From Saprospiraceae bacterium (GTDB lineage: Bacteria > Bacteroidota > Bacteroidia > Chitinophagales > Saprospiraceae): a DNA stretch of 55,955 bases. The notes beneath the pieces were generated by a model. The model worked only from the letters and a program-made list of their open reading frames with translations. It was not told the origin of the DNA and did no database searches. The stretch spans positions 1-55,955 of the forward strand of contig JALSKB010000147.1 of NCBI GenBank assembly GCA_026989035.1, in the 5' to 3' direction. The position numbers and the translations under genes are program-made. This document shows positions 1-9,069 of this stretch, piece after piece; position 1 is the first letter of the stretch; every line of letters begins with the position of its first letter.

Positions 1-15
1 GTTCAGCTTTATCAT

Positions 16-80
16 GCCTTTCGGCAAAAGGGTTGATTTTAATAGTGTCTTTTTATTTTGTGAAACTACCTTTCGGCAAA
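16..80 (+). repeat. Two direct copies of the short repeated motif after leuS
   Basis: GCCTTTCGGCAAA at 16-28 and CCTTTCGGCAAATG at 69-82 lie in the first 96 bases, downstream of the leuS stop. Both have the same orientation. The rest of this edge segment holds no gene. Confidence 0.9.
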
Positions 81-96
81 TGGGCTTTGGCTGGTT

Positions 97-2970
97 TTAA
101 ACTACGATGTTGACCATTCGGCCGGGCACGACGATGATTTTTTTGACCTCTTTACCTTCAATCCACTTTTGGATGGTTTCCAGCTTCAGAGCTTCTTCTT
201 CTATAGTCTGTCGGTTTGCATCTGCGGGAAATTCTGCTTGGGCGCGCCGTTTGCCGTTGATGCTGATGGGGTAGATGATGCTGTCTTCTTTTAGGTAGCT
301 TTCATCTGCAGCAGGGAATGTGCTTAGATGCACGCTGGATTCGTGGTCGAGACGATGCCACAATTCTTCGGCTATGTGGGGAGCAAAAGGAGCCAGAGCA
401 ATGACCAAAGGCTCCAAAACTGCTCGCTTGCGGGTTTTCAGGCTGCGCAGTTCGTTGGTGGTGCTCATGAAAGTACTGACGCAGGTGTTGAAAGAGAAGC
501 GTTCGATGTCTTCCGAAACTTTTTTCAGGCAGCCGTGCAGAATCTTGAGTTCTTTTTTATTGGCTTCTTCCTCGGTAATGTTCCAATTCCCTTTTTCGTC
601 GAAGAACAGTTGCCAGAAACGACGCAGGAATTTGAAGACCCCGTCTATTCCTTTGGTGGACCAAGGCTTGGATTGCTCTACGGGCCCGAGGAACATCTCG
701 TACATGCGGAAGCAGTCGGCTCCATAGCGTTCAATGACGTCATCCGGGTTGACCACATTGTGGTAGCGCTTAGACATTTTGCCCGTTTCCGAGTGGGTGA
801 AGAGGTGGCTGTCCGAGGCTCCGTTTTTTGGCGTAAATTCTCCTTTGTGGTAAATACCGTTGGCGCATTCGAAGATGGCGTCTTTAAATTCAGGCCTCCA
901 GTTGATGAATTTTTCTATGCTTTGGGTGTCCAGGTAAGAATCTTCCGAGCCGTAGTCTTTAACAAACTGTATGGGTATGGGGATGAGTGCAAACTCTTTG
1001 TCGCTTTCTTGTTCGGCCAGGCGTGCACAGACGAAACGGCTTAACCCGTTCACCTTGTCTTTTTGCAAATAGGCAAATTCGATGACCCCCTGAATCATCC
1101 CCTGGTTGATGAGTTTTTTAAAAGGCTCTTTGGTGGGCACATAGCCCAGGTCGTGCAGGAATTTATGCCAGAAGCGGGAGTACATCAGGTGTCCGGTGGC
1201 GTGTTCGGTACCGCCTACGTAGAGGTCCACCTCGCGCCAATAGTTTAGAGCCTGCTCAGAGGCAAAAGCCTGTTCGTTGTGGGGGTCCATGTAGCGGAGG
1301 AAATACCAGGAAGAGCCGGCATAGCCCGGCATGGTATCTGTTTCGCGTTGGTAGCCGTTGGGCAAATTTACCCAATCGGTGAGGCGGGCCAAGGGTGAAC
1401 GGCCGTCAGCTGTGGGGCGGAAGTCGTCCAGTGGTGGTAGCTCAAGGGGTAATTCGCTTTCGTCCAGAGGATGGGCTATTCCTTCCGAATCGTAAACGAT
1501 GGGAAAGGGTTCTCCCCAGTAGCGCTGGCGGCTAAAGATGGCATCGCGCAGTTTGTAATTGATTTGCCTTTGGCCTATGCCGCGCTTTTCTATTTCTTGG
1601 ATGATGCGCTGTATAGCCTCTTTGACCTCCAGCCCGTTGAGCAAGTCGGATTGTATCATTTTTCCGACTTTATCTCCGCGTTGAGCTTCCGGATGTTCCG
1701 ATTTGTCCACCACTTCGATGATGGGCAATTGGAAGTGTTGGGCAAAGCGGTAGTCTCTTTCGTCCTCACCGGGCACTGCCATGATGGCTCCCGTGCCGTA
1801 GTCGGTTAAGACGTATTCACTAATCCAGACGGGTATCTTTGCGCGGGGGTCATCGGGAGGCAGCAGAGGGTTGAGGGCATAAGCTCCTGTAAACACTCCT
1901 GTGATGTTTTTTTCTGCCTGGCGCTCGCGTTCGGAGCGTGCACTTACGTAGTTGAGGTATTTTTCGACTTCCGGTTTTTGACTTTTGTCGGTGATTTTTT
2001 GGACTAAGGGGTGTTCGGGAGCCAGCACCATAAAAGTGGCACCAAAGATGGTGTCGGGTCGGGTGGTGAAGATTTCGATTTTTTCCTCGCTGTTTTGTAG
2101 GGGAAAAAACAGGCGTGCACCTTCGCTGCGGCCTATCCAATTGGACTGCATTTTTTTCATGGCATCGGACCAATCGAGTTCTTGCAAATCGTTGAGCAGG
2201 CGTTCGGCATACGCGGTGATGCGTAGCAACCACTGCACCATGGGCTTGCGCACTACGGGATGTCCGCCGCGTTCGGAAACTCCGTCTTTGACTTCGTCGT
2301 TGGAGAGCACGGTGCCCAGGGCTTCGCACCAATTCACGTAAGTAACCTGTCGATAAGCCAGGCGGTAGTTCATCAGGGTTTTTTCCTTTTCTGCGTAACT
2401 CATGTTTTTCCACTCTTCAGCGGTAAAAGTTTTTCTTTGGTTGGAGCTGGCCGAAATGTTGGTGTTGCCCTGTTTTTCAAACTGCTCAATCAGCTCACTA
2501 ATGGGGCGGGCTTTTTCTTCTTTGGTGTCGTAGTAATGCTTAAAGAGCTGGAGGAATATCCACTGAGTCCATTTGTAGTATTTGGGGTCGGAAGTAATGA
2601 CTTCCCGGCTCCAGTCAAAAGAGAGGCCGATGTTGTTGAGCTGTTCTCTATAGCGTTTGATGTTGCGTTCGGTAGAGATGGCCGGATGTACTCCTGTTTG
2701 CAGGGCGTATTGTTCGGCAGGCAGGCCAAAGGCGTCGTAGCCCATGGGATGCAGCACGTTGAAGCCCTTGAGGCGTTTGTAGCGAGCGTAGATGTCGGAG
2801 GCGATGTAGCCCAAGGGATGCCCTACGTGCAGGCCTGCCCCCGAAGGATAGGGGAACATGTCGAGCACGTAGTATTTGGGCTTGTCGCTTTGATTAGAGA
2901 CTCGGTAAATGGAGTTCTCTTCCCAGTATTTTTTCCACTTGTTTTCTATTTCGCGAGGCTGATAGTCCAT
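97..2970 (-). CDS. leuS: Leucyl-tRNA synthetase
   Basis: This class I aminoacyl-tRNA synthetase charges tRNA-Leu with leucine in the cytoplasm. The 957-residue product carries the HIGH-type motif HVGH at residues 48-51 after the PYPSGAG stretch. It has an editing (CP1) domain with FTTRPDTIFGA, and the KMSKS-type loop reads KMSKR at 731-735. An anticodon-binding helical domain and the C-terminal domain follow. It is about 100 residues longer than the E. coli enzyme. The extra length lies in an insertion around residues 155-205 and in another just before KMSKR, as I recall for Bacteroidota LeuS. The ATG at 2970 begins MDYQPREIENKW, the usual N-terminus. It is monocistronic, and two copies of the short GCCTTTCGGCAAA motif sit just past its stop. 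Identity is certain. Confidence 0.98.
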   Translation of the reverse strand: MDYQPREIENKWKKYWEENSIYRVSNQSDKPKYYVLDMFPYPSGAGLHVGHPLGYIASDIYARYKRLKGFNVLHPMGYDAFGLPAEQYALQTGVHPAISTERNIKRYREQLNNIGLSFDWSREVITSDPKYYKWTQWIFLQLFKHYYDTKEEKARPISELIEQFEKQGNTNISASSNQRKTFTAEEWKNMSYAEKEKTLMNYRLAYRQVTYVNWCEALGTVLSNDEVKDGVSERGGHPVVRKPMVQWLLRITAYAERLLNDLQELDWSDAMKKMQSNWIGRSEGARLFFPLQNSEEKIEIFTTRPDTIFGATFMVLAPEHPLVQKITDKSQKPEVEKYLNYVSARSERERQAEKNITGVFTGAYALNPLLPPDDPRAKIPVWISEYVLTDYGTGAIMAVPGEDERDYRFAQHFQLPIIEVVDKSEHPEAQRGDKVGKMIQSDLLNGLEVKEAIQRIIQEIEKRGIGQRQINYKLRDAIFSRQRYWGEPFPIVYDSEGIAHPLDESELPLELPPLDDFRPTADGRSPLARLTDWVNLPNGYQRETDTMPGYAGSSWYFLRYMDPHNEQAFASEQALNYWREVDLYVGGTEHATGHLMYSRFWHKFLHDLGYVPTKEPFKKLINQGMIQGVIEFAYLQKDKVNGLSRFVCARLAEQESDKEFALIPIPIQFVKDYGSEDSYLDTQSIEKFINWRPEFKDAIFECANGIYHKGEFTPKNGASDSHLFTHSETGKMSKRYHNVVNPDDVIERYGADCFRMYEMFLGPVEQSKPWSTKGIDGVFKFLRRFWQLFFDEKGNWNITEEEANKKELKILHGCLKKVSEDIERFSFNTCVSTFMSTTNELRSLKTRKRAVLEPLVIALAPFAPHIAEELWHRLDHESSVHLSTFPAADESYLKEDSIIYPISINGKRRAQAEFPADANRQTIEEEALKLETIQKWIEGKEVKKIIVVPGRMVNIVV

Positions 2971-3158
2971 AGTCGGCCTGATTGTAAAACAGAAGGGGGC
3001 AGACCCAAATGAAGTGGTTTGAGTCGGCCCCTCTGCTCTTTGAGTTTGAGGTTCGTCTTAATTGTAAAGCGGCATGGCCGGCATCAGCAGCCGGCATTTC
3101 ACCTTCTTATTGTTCACAAACGGATGATGCATTCCCCTTTGGGCCAAGTGCAAGAGGT

Positions 3159-3509
3159 TTATTCCAGGTGCATAAACTCTTTCTTGGCGAGGAGTTCTTC
3201 TTCTGATTCCTGGTGTTCTTCATCCGGTACGCAGCAATCAACGGGGCAGACGGCAGCGCATTGCGGTTCATCGTGGAAGCCTTTGCACTCGGTACATTTT
3301 TCCCACACGATGTAGTAAAACTCTTCGGAAATGGGTTCGTGCTTTTCTTCGGCATCCACTTCACTGTCCCATGGCAGTTTGATCATGCCTTTGAGGGAAG
3401 TGCCGTCGGCGTATGCCCATTCATCGCCCGGTTCGTAAATGGCGTTGTTGGGGCATTCGGAAATGCAAGCGTCGCAGTTGATGCAATCTTCAGTGATTTT
3501 GATAGCCAT
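3159..3509 (-). CDS. Ferredoxin with two [4Fe-4S] clusters (YfhL/Fdx type)
   Basis: This is a small 116-residue electron carrier. The first cluster motif is C9-x2-C12-x2-C15-x3-C19-P, directly followed by NNAIYEPG. The second is an extended cysteine set, CTEC, then a spacer, then QCAAVCPVDCC. The longer spacing in the second motif is typical of the YfhL/Allochromatium-type 2[4Fe-4S] ferredoxins. The C-terminus is acidic (EEHQESEEELL). It stands alone between leuS and a divergent OmpA-family gene, so the sequence does not show its redox partner. There is no clear Shine-Dalgarno sequence. The family call is strong; the physiological partner is unknown. Confidence 0.93.
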   Translation of the reverse strand: MAIKITEDCINCDACISECPNNAIYEPGDEWAYADGTSLKGMIKLPWDSEVDAEEKHEPISEEFYYIVWEKCTECKGFHDEPQCAAVCPVDCCVPDEEHQESEEELLAKKEFMHLE

Positions 3510-3815
3510 GAGGTCGTAGCTTTTGATGGTTTGTAATTTCGGCTTTCGCCAAATGCTTTGTAGGGTAACCTTGGATGCTCGTTTTTGCTTTTTGCAAAAA
3601 AGCCCGGCAGCTCTTCAGACTGCAACTCGGCCCTTCAGGGCTTGCCGTTTTGAGTTGCTCCAAATACAAGAACCCTTTTAGGTGGCTCTCAAACTGCAAG
3701 ATTAGGGCTTTTTTGCGAAAGCGAGGGAAAAAAATGCAAAAAAATGCATCCGGTAGAGCATGTCATTTTTCGTTATCTTTGCAGAAAACGTGCAATCCCT
3801 AACCGAAATTTCCTC
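3510..3815. other. Divergent intergenic region between the ferredoxin and OmpA-family genes
   Basis: This gap of about 300 bp separates two divergent genes. It holds the stem-swapped motif GGCTTTCGCCAAATG at 3541-3555 and A/T-rich short palindromes near 3590-3605. A Bacteroidota -7 box, TATCTTTG, lies at 3774-3781 and serves the rightward gene. I see no open frame with coding character and no RNA gene. Confidence 0.6.
3774..3781 (+). promoter_or_regulatory. -7 box (TATCTTTG) for the OmpA-family gene
   Basis: TATCTTTG matches the Bacteroidota primary sigma factor -7 consensus TAnnTTTG. It lies 34 nt before the chosen ATG at 3816, which leaves a leader of roughly 30 nt. No convincing -33 TTTG is visible at the right distance. 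Confidence 0.55.
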
Positions 3816-5798
3816 ATGAAGACAGCCTGCCTTTTCCTTTTCCTTTCTCTTTGCCTTTCGGCAAATGTAGCTAAGGCTCAACATTACGTTACCCGCAAAA
3901 CGGCAAGTAAAAAGCAACTCAAGTTGTACGAGCAGGCTAAGGAGTACGCCGGGCAGAAGGAGTTTGTTAAGGCCCTGGAAGTACTGGACAAGCTGACTGA
4001 AGCCAAACCGGTTTTTGCCGATGCCTGGATGTTGAAGGGGGATGTGTATTACGACGGTTTAAATTTGGCGAAAGCCGAAGAAACTTACGAGTACATCCTC
4101 CGCATAGCTCCGGGGTATAGGGTGATTACCTGGTACAAATTGGCCCTTTGTGAATGGCGTCAGAGAAAGGAAGAAGAGGCCATAGCCCACATGGAAATGT
4201 ATCTGAAAACGGGTAAGGGCGGTGAGGAACAGCGCAAGCGGGTCGCCAAAGAACTGGAGCAACTGCGTTTCAGCTTGGAAGCTCGCAAACACCCGGTGCC
4301 TTTCTTGCCCGAAAAAATGGGGCCACAAATCAATACCGAGCGGGCGGAATACTCGCCCGTCTTGACGGCCGATGGAGAACAACTGTTGTTTGTCAGGGTG
4401 AATGAGCAGAGCGGGGAAGATTTTTACCTTTCCAGAAAGGTGAAAGACGAATGGCAGGAAGCCGACCCCATTGCCGAGTTGAACACCCGCCTCAACGAAG
4501 GGGCGCCCACCTTCTCTGCCGATGGCAAGCAAATCATTTTTACGCTTTGTAATGACCGCAATGGCTTTGGTAGCTGCGACCTTTATTTTTCTCGGCGAAC
4601 TTTGACCGGAGGTTGGACGAACCCACAAAATCTGGGGCCTCCAATTAACACAGCAGCCTGGGAATCTTTACCTTCGCTATCTGCTGATGGGAAAAAACTG
4701 TTTTTTTCCTCTTCCCGAGAAGGTGGCCAGGGGGGTAAAGATCTTTGGATGAGCCGGCGTTTGCGCAATGGCAAGTGGAGCAAACCCAAAAACCTGGGGG
4801 AGGTGATCAATACCGCAGGTGATGAGATGGCGCCCTTTATTCATGCCGATGGAAAGACCCTTTACTTCATGTCGTCGGGGCATCCCGGCATGGGTGGTTT
4901 TGATTTGTTCATGAGCCGGCAGCAGGAAGACGGAAGTTGGAGTGAACCTGTCAATTTGGGTTATCCCATCAACGACATGAGCAGTGAAGGTGCCCTATAT
5001 GTGGCACCCAACGGTTATCGCGCTTTTTACGCCAGCGATAGAGAGGGCCCTCTGGAAGGTCTTTCTGCTTTTGTGGTCGAAAAAAGCACGAAGCCAACGG
5101 ATATTTATGCCTTTGATTTGCCGGAGGCCGTGAGGGCGGAGCCTTGTACTTACGCCAAGATTCGCGTTTACGACCGCAGCACAGGCAAGCCGTTGCGGGC
5201 TATTGTGCGCATTAGGGATTTGAAAAACGAGGGGCGCTACATTTGGAGACAACAGGCGGCAGAAGACGGTGGGATGCTTTGCTTATTGCCTTTGGGCTCC
5301 GATTATGCCCTGGAAATCACGCAAAGTGGCTATTTGTTTTACTCGGACCATTTTGCTTTAGCAGAGATACATCGTGCAGAAGAGCCTTTTTTGCTGTCTG
5401 TCGGCTTGATTCCCGTACCTAAAGACGAATCGTTGGCACAGGCGATGCAAGAACCGGTGATTTTGCGCAATGTGTTTTTCGACAGCGGTTCTGCGGAGCT
5501 TCGCCCGGAGTCTCGATACGAGTTGGACCGCCTGGCTCATTTGCTGAAGGAAAATTACCAATTGAAAATTGAAATTCGTGGGCATACCGATGAAGTGGGT
5601 ACTGTGGAGGATAACCTGGTGCTGTCACGCAGGCGAGCGGAAACCGTGCGGCGTTATTTGATAGATAAGGGTATAGCGGAGCAGCGTCTTACCGCCCGAG
5701 GTTTTGGCGAAAGCCGTCCCATAGCGTCCAATGAGAATCCGGAAGGACGTCAGCAGAACAGGCGGACGGAGTTCGTCGTTACGGGTGTGGTGTATTGA
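3816..5798 (+). CDS. OmpA family protein with TPR and PD40 beta-propeller repeats
   Basis: This is a 660-residue envelope protein. The start at 3816 is chosen because it opens a signal peptide (MKTACLFLFLSLCLSANVAKA then Q); longer upstream frames lack one. After the signal come two or three TPR-like helices (KLYEQAKEYAGQKEFVKALE), then several WD40-like PD40 repeats of the type SADGKKLFFSS and HADGKTLYFMSS. A small beta-sandwich domain follows. The C-terminal OmpA peptidoglycan-binding domain carries NVFFDSGSAELRPES and IEIRGHTDEVGT. This architecture is common in Bacteroidota, including the T9SS-associated PorE family; whether this copy belongs to T9SS is inference. The signal peptide coding region includes a GCCTTTCGGCAAATG motif at 3853-3867. 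scpA follows after 36 bp. Confidence 0.93.
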   Translation: MKTACLFLFLSLCLSANVAKAQHYVTRKTASKKQLKLYEQAKEYAGQKEFVKALEVLDKLTEAKPVFADAWMLKGDVYYDGLNLAKAEETYEYILRIAPGYRVITWYKLALCEWRQRKEEEAIAHMEMYLKTGKGGEEQRKRVAKELEQLRFSLEARKHPVPFLPEKMGPQINTERAEYSPVLTADGEQLLFVRVNEQSGEDFYLSRKVKDEWQEADPIAELNTRLNEGAPTFSADGKQIIFTLCNDRNGFGSCDLYFSRRTLTGGWTNPQNLGPPINTAAWESLPSLSADGKKLFFSSSREGGQGGKDLWMSRRLRNGKWSKPKNLGEVINTAGDEMAPFIHADGKTLYFMSSGHPGMGGFDLFMSRQQEDGSWSEPVNLGYPINDMSSEGALYVAPNGYRAFYASDREGPLEGLSAFVVEKSTKPTDIYAFDLPEAVRAEPCTYAKIRVYDRSTGKPLRAIVRIRDLKNEGRYIWRQQAAEDGGMLCLLPLGSDYALEITQSGYLFYSDHFALAEIHRAEEPFLLSVGLIPVPKDESLAQAMQEPVILRNVFFDSGSAELRPESRYELDRLAHLLKENYQLKIEIRGHTDEVGTVEDNLVLSRRRAETVRRYLIDKGIAEQRLTARGFGESRPIASNENPEGRQQNRRTEFVVTGVVY

Positions 5799-5822
5799 TG
5801 GTCCATTGCCGCATTTTCTCTT

Positions 5823-5830
5823 TACCTTTG
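5823..5830 (+). promoter_or_regulatory. -7 box immediately before scpA (leaderless arrangement)
   Basis: TACCTTTG fits the TAnnTTTG consensus and ends four bases before the scpA ATG. With the usual spacing, transcription would begin at or next to the start codon, so scpA may be read from a leaderless mRNA. Confidence 0.5.
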
Positions 5831-5834
5831 CCGC

Positions 5835-6599
5835 ATGAGTGGTGCTACCTATAAAATTACGCTTCCTCAGTTTGAAGGGCCTTTCGACTTGCTGCTTTTT
5901 TTCATTGAGCGAGACGAGCTGGATATTTATGACATTCCCATTGCGAAAATTACGGATGACTTTTTGGACTACATCCGGCAGATGGAGGCTTTGAACATCG
6001 ACATGGCCAGCGAATTTATTTTGGTGGCGGCTACTTTGTGTCGCATCAAAGCCCGTTTGTTGATTCCGCGTAAAGAAGTGGATGAGGAGGGCAACGAAAT
6101 AGATCCGCGGGATGAGTTGGTTGCGCGTTTGTTGGAGTACAAGCGTTTGAAGAGCGTTTTGGAGGATTTGCGCAAATTGGAAGAGGAGCGCAGTTTGCGG
6201 GAGAAACGGGGCAATACGGCAAAGGAATTGCGGAAAATTGCTGAGAAAGCTTTGGTGGATGCCGAGTTGGAATCCATCACCTTGTTCAAATTGATGCGTG
6301 CCTTTGAGCGGGTCATGCAGCGTTATGAAGATGCCCGATCGGTCAAGATGGTACACACGGTGTATCGCTATGATTACACGATTGAGGATCAGGCCAGTTA
6401 CATTGTAGAGAAATTGAGGCCCGGACACCGCAGCGATTTTGACGAAATTTTTGGTGGCTTGGAAAACCGCATTCACGCAGTGGTTACCTTTTTGGCGCTG
6501 TTGGAGTTGTTGAACAATCGAAAAGTGCGGATCATTCAAGGCTTAGGGTACAACAATTTTTGGTTGGAGCTGCCAGCCGAAGGGGAAGAGGAAGAATAG
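5835..6599 (+). CDS. scpA: Segregation and condensation protein A (ScpA, kleisin)
   Basis: This is the 254-residue kleisin subunit of the SMC-ScpAB condensin, which organises and segregates the chromosome. The N-terminus has the family signature QFEGPFDLLLFFIERDELDI, then DIPIAKITDDFLDYI and MASEFILVAATLCRIKARLLIP. This is followed by a charged middle region with coiled-coil character. The C-terminal winged-helix portion includes VVTFLALLELLNNRKVRIIQ. The length matches the family. scpB and smc are not in this window. The gene converges on the aspartyl protease with only ten bases between the stops and no obvious terminator. A -7 box just upstream suggests its own leaderless transcript. Confidence 0.96.
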   Translation: MSGATYKITLPQFEGPFDLLLFFIERDELDIYDIPIAKITDDFLDYIRQMEALNIDMASEFILVAATLCRIKARLLIPRKEVDEEGNEIDPRDELVARLLEYKRLKSVLEDLRKLEEERSLREKRGNTAKELRKIAEKALVDAELESITLFKLMRAFERVMQRYEDARSVKMVHTVYRYDYTIEDQASYIVEKLRPGHRSDFDEIFGGLENRIHAVVTFLALLELLNNRKVRIIQGLGYNNFWLELPAEGEEEE

Positions 6600-6609
6600 A
6601 AGCCCGTTT

Positions 6610-7851
6610 TCAGATCAAATCTTTGAGGCGAAAAACGACGCGTAGGCTTTGCCCTTTGCGCAAGATGCGCAGGCGTATTTTTTTTCCGCTGCGCTTTTGA
6701 AAGAGAGTCTGCAGGCCGCTGAGCGACCAGAGACTTGCAGGGCGCCCGTTGGCCCATTGAATGAGATCGCCTGGCCGGATGCCGGCCAGATCGGCAGGAG
6801 AATTGGGCACTACGGCTTTGACCAGAAAGCGGGTGAGTTGTTGGCCACCTGCCATGATGATCAGACCGCTTCGGTCGTATTTGAAAGGCCGGTGGAAATT
6901 TCGGTTGGGACGTAGATAGAGCTTTTTGTGGGGATAGTCGATGATGAGGTCGAAGCGCCGCAAAAGTTGGTTTCCCAGAATGCCATCGCGTTGGTTAAGA
7001 TAGGAGGTGTCTGTGTTTTCCGAGAGAAATTGGTAGTTGACCAGGGGTTGAGGTATGGTGTAAGGCCCGATGGTTATTTGGCGTAAGCGACCGGTGTATC
7101 CTTCCAGATAGCCCCCCAAGCCCTGTCCAATATTGGCAGGCACCCAGGTAGATGGCGGGCTGAAGCTGCTGTCTCTTTGGTAGTGGAGCAGGAGAGGTAA
7201 ACCTGCTCCGGTATCGAGTAAGAGATGTTTTTTTACGGTCTGATTGTCGGAGGTTTGGAGAGAAAGGTCGAGATAGGGTTTGCGTCGCGATACGCGCAGG
7301 TCCAATGCCGCATAGTTTTTAGGAGGCTTGAAATGTTCGGGTCGTATGAGTGTCAGGGTTCGGCTGCGGTAATCGATTTTGATGAGGTAGCGGTCGAATA
7401 CGGCAGCGCCGAGTATGCCTTGCACTTCTATGCCGCTGGCTTCTTCGAAGCGGAAGTAATCTTCTTCGAGCACCAGCATGGAATAGTTGTCTATGTGTAA
7501 GTTACTGATTTGGAGGTGAATGTTGCGAATGACCAAGGCGTAAAGGTCGCTTCGCATGTCGGAGCCGATGATGGGCAGGCGTTTGTAGTAAGGGATGTTG
7601 AGGATATCCGTGATTTCTCTTTTCAGCAGGATGGTTTGCTCGGAGCCGGTGTCGAAGATGAAGCGCAGAGGTAAGGCGCCATTGAAAACCAAGCGCAGGA
7701 TGATGAGGTCGTTTTCGTATTCGAAGGGGATGCTAATGCGCTCGAAATTTTCGCGTTGGGCATCTCCCGGAATGTAAGGCACTTGGGCTTTTGCTGCCAG
7801 AATGAGCAGAAAGTGAAGCGTGTAGAAAATGACTTTCCGAATTCTTTGCAT
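6610..7851 (-). CDS. Secreted retropepsin-like aspartyl protease with PDZ domain
   Basis: This 413-residue protein is predicted to be exported. The start at 7851 gives a short basic N-terminus, a hydrophobic stretch and a cut after AAKA; a longer upstream frame lacks a signal. Two retropepsin-like halves are visible. One has the catalytic D-T-G-S at residues 67-70 (FIFDTGSEQT), and a second DTGAG occurs around residue 190. A C-terminal PDZ domain follows (LVKAVVPNSPADLAGIRPGDLIQ). This clan of aspartyl protease/PDZ proteins is common in Bacteroidota, and the substrates are unknown. A TATCTTG -7-like box ends five bases before the ATG. The gene is not co-transcribed with the upstream peroxiredoxin gene, because a strong terminator separates them. 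Confidence 0.9.
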   Translation of the reverse strand: MQRIRKVIFYTLHFLLILAAKAQVPYIPGDAQRENFERISIPFEYENDLIILRLVFNGALPLRFIFDTGSEQTILLKREITDILNIPYYKRLPIIGSDMRSDLYALVIRNIHLQISNLHIDNYSMLVLEEDYFRFEEASGIEVQGILGAAVFDRYLIKIDYRSRTLTLIRPEHFKPPKNYAALDLRVSRRKPYLDLSLQTSDNQTVKKHLLLDTGAGLPLLLHYQRDSSFSPPSTWVPANIGQGLGGYLEGYTGRLRQITIGPYTIPQPLVNYQFLSENTDTSYLNQRDGILGNQLLRRFDLIIDYPHKKLYLRPNRNFHRPFKYDRSGLIIMAGGQQLTRFLVKAVVPNSPADLAGIRPGDLIQWANGRPASLWSLSGLQTLFQKRSGKKIRLRILRKGQSLRVVFRLKDLI

Positions 7852-7903
7852 GTCTGCAAGATACGCAATTCGAGATACAGATGAAGGATTTGGCCAAATA
7901 AAA

Positions 7904-7935
7904 CGGCAGAGGCGCAGCACCTTGCGCCTCTGCCG
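7904..7935 (-). terminator. Rho-independent terminator of the peroxiredoxin gene
   Basis: The terminator is a perfect 13-bp stem (CGGCAGAGGCGCA pairing with TGCGCCTCTGCCG) around a six-base loop. On the minus strand it is followed by TTTTATTT. It lies 25 bp past the peroxiredoxin stop. Confidence 0.9.
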
Positions 7936-7959
7936 ATAGCCCGGAAAAGAAGTTCTGCT

Positions 7960-8616
7960 TTACAGCTCTTTTTTACACAGGTAAAAGTCTATGCGCTCGC
8001 AGGAAGTGTCTTGGAGGCGTTGCTCCATCTCCTCTACGGTTTTGGGCGGGGGTACGATGACTTTTTCGCCTTCTGTCCAGTTGAGCGGCATAGCCACTTT
8101 GTACTTATCGGAAGTTTGCAAAGCCTTGAGTACGCGCAAGATTTCTTCCATGTTGCGTCCAACATTCAGCGGGTAGTACATAATGAGGCGGATTTTCTTT
8201 TCCGGATCGATGAAAAAGACGGCGCGTACGGCAGCTGTTTCGCTTTCGTTGGGTTGGAGCATGCCGTAGAGCTTAGCCACCTTCATGTCCAAATCGGCTA
8301 TGATGGGGAAGTTGAACTCTACGCCTGTTTTTTCACGCACGTTGTTTACCCAGGCCAGATGAGAGTGGATGCTGTCTATGCTGAGGCCGATCAGTTCGGT
8401 GTTCAACTCGTCAAATTTGGCCTTGTTTTGAGCAAAACCACTCAGTTCGGTGGTACAAACCGGAGTGAAATCGGCCGGGTGAGAAAAGAGAATAACCCAT
8501 TTGCCTTTGGCAAAGTCGGAAAACTTGATGGGACCGAAGGTGGTGTTGGCTTCGAAGTCCGGCGCCATATCCCCTATACGGGGCATGGGGTTGAAAGTTT
8601 GCTCTTGTGTTTCCAT
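7960..8616 (-). CDS. Peroxiredoxin, Prx6 (1-Cys) type
   Basis: This thiol peroxidase of 218 residues reduces hydrogen peroxide and organic hydroperoxides. The peroxidatic cysteine C54 lies in SHPADFTPVCTTE, the Prx6-class active site. The family pattern of an N-terminal AhpC/TSA domain plus a long C-terminal 1-cysPrx extension is present (YYPLNVGRNMEEILRVLKALQ). Two further cysteines occur near the C-terminus (DTSCERIDFYLC). These could act as resolving residues, so strict 1-Cys chemistry is not assured. The start at 8616 (METQEQTF) is preferred over an in-frame ATG 54 bases upstream because the homologous region starts there. The gene is monocistronic and has its own terminator. Confidence 0.94.
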   Translation of the reverse strand: METQEQTFNPMPRIGDMAPDFEANTTFGPIKFSDFAKGKWVILFSHPADFTPVCTTELSGFAQNKAKFDELNTELIGLSIDSIHSHLAWVNNVREKTGVEFNFPIIADLDMKVAKLYGMLQPNESETAAVRAVFFIDPEKKIRLIMYYPLNVGRNMEEILRVLKALQTSDKYKVAMPLNWTEGEKVIVPPPKTVEEMEQRLQDTSCERIDFYLCKKEL

Positions 8617-9069
8617 GATGATGTCGTTTTTGGTTTTACATGTAAAAATAATAAAGCTTCCGGCCGGCATCAGCAGCGGCCTAATCTCGTTTACACAGGT
8701 ACAGCAATTGGGGTTGATTCTCTCAAGCTCTCGGTTGCGTTTTGGTTGTGTGAAGTGCTGAGAGCCATATCTTAAACAACTGATTTTTACAGAGGTTGAG
8801 ATAGGCGCTCTCTATGTGCTATAGAGCTTGCATATACTCATGAGGCAGTGCTTGTAGCTTGCCGTTTTATATCCGTCACGAAATATACCCAAACCGAAAT
8901 GGTCTGGGATATTTGCGACTTGCAAACGGGCAAAAGGTAGAGCGTTTGGGAGGCGTCAGCCTCCCAAACCACTTCGCCATGAGTATATTTTGGGCGTTGA
9001 TCACTTGCCGTTGCGGTTTTTGTCTGTGGCCGTTTGAATTCGTGCCGAGTCGAAGGGGCAAATCCTTTT
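8617..9069. other. Intergenic region holding dispersed repeat copy A
   Basis: This gap of about 450 bp lies between the lipase stop and the peroxiredoxin start. It contains the palindromic dispersed repeat copy A (8883-8988). A second TATACTCATG tract at 8833-8842 resembles the left end of that repeat without the rest. A GGCCGGCATCAGCAG segment at 8662-8676 also occurs upstream of leuS at 3076-3090. I find no gene here. Confidence 0.6.
8883..8988 (-). repeat. Dispersed ~105-bp palindromic repeat, copy A
   Basis: The orientation is opposite to the other copies. The ends are ATATACCC and GAGTATAT. The large hairpin is GTTTGGGAGGC / GCCTCCCAAAC, with loop TGAC when read in family orientation. 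The small hairpin near the other end is CCCAGACC / GGTTTGGG. The central part reads TACCTTTTGCCCGTTTGC. It lies between lipase and peroxiredoxin, both on the minus strand. Confidence 0.9.

Noticed and set aside
8883-8988. Complete insertion sequence at copy A or any other repeat copy
   Set aside because: The elements are about 105 bp with no transposase frame, and no target-site duplication was recognised.
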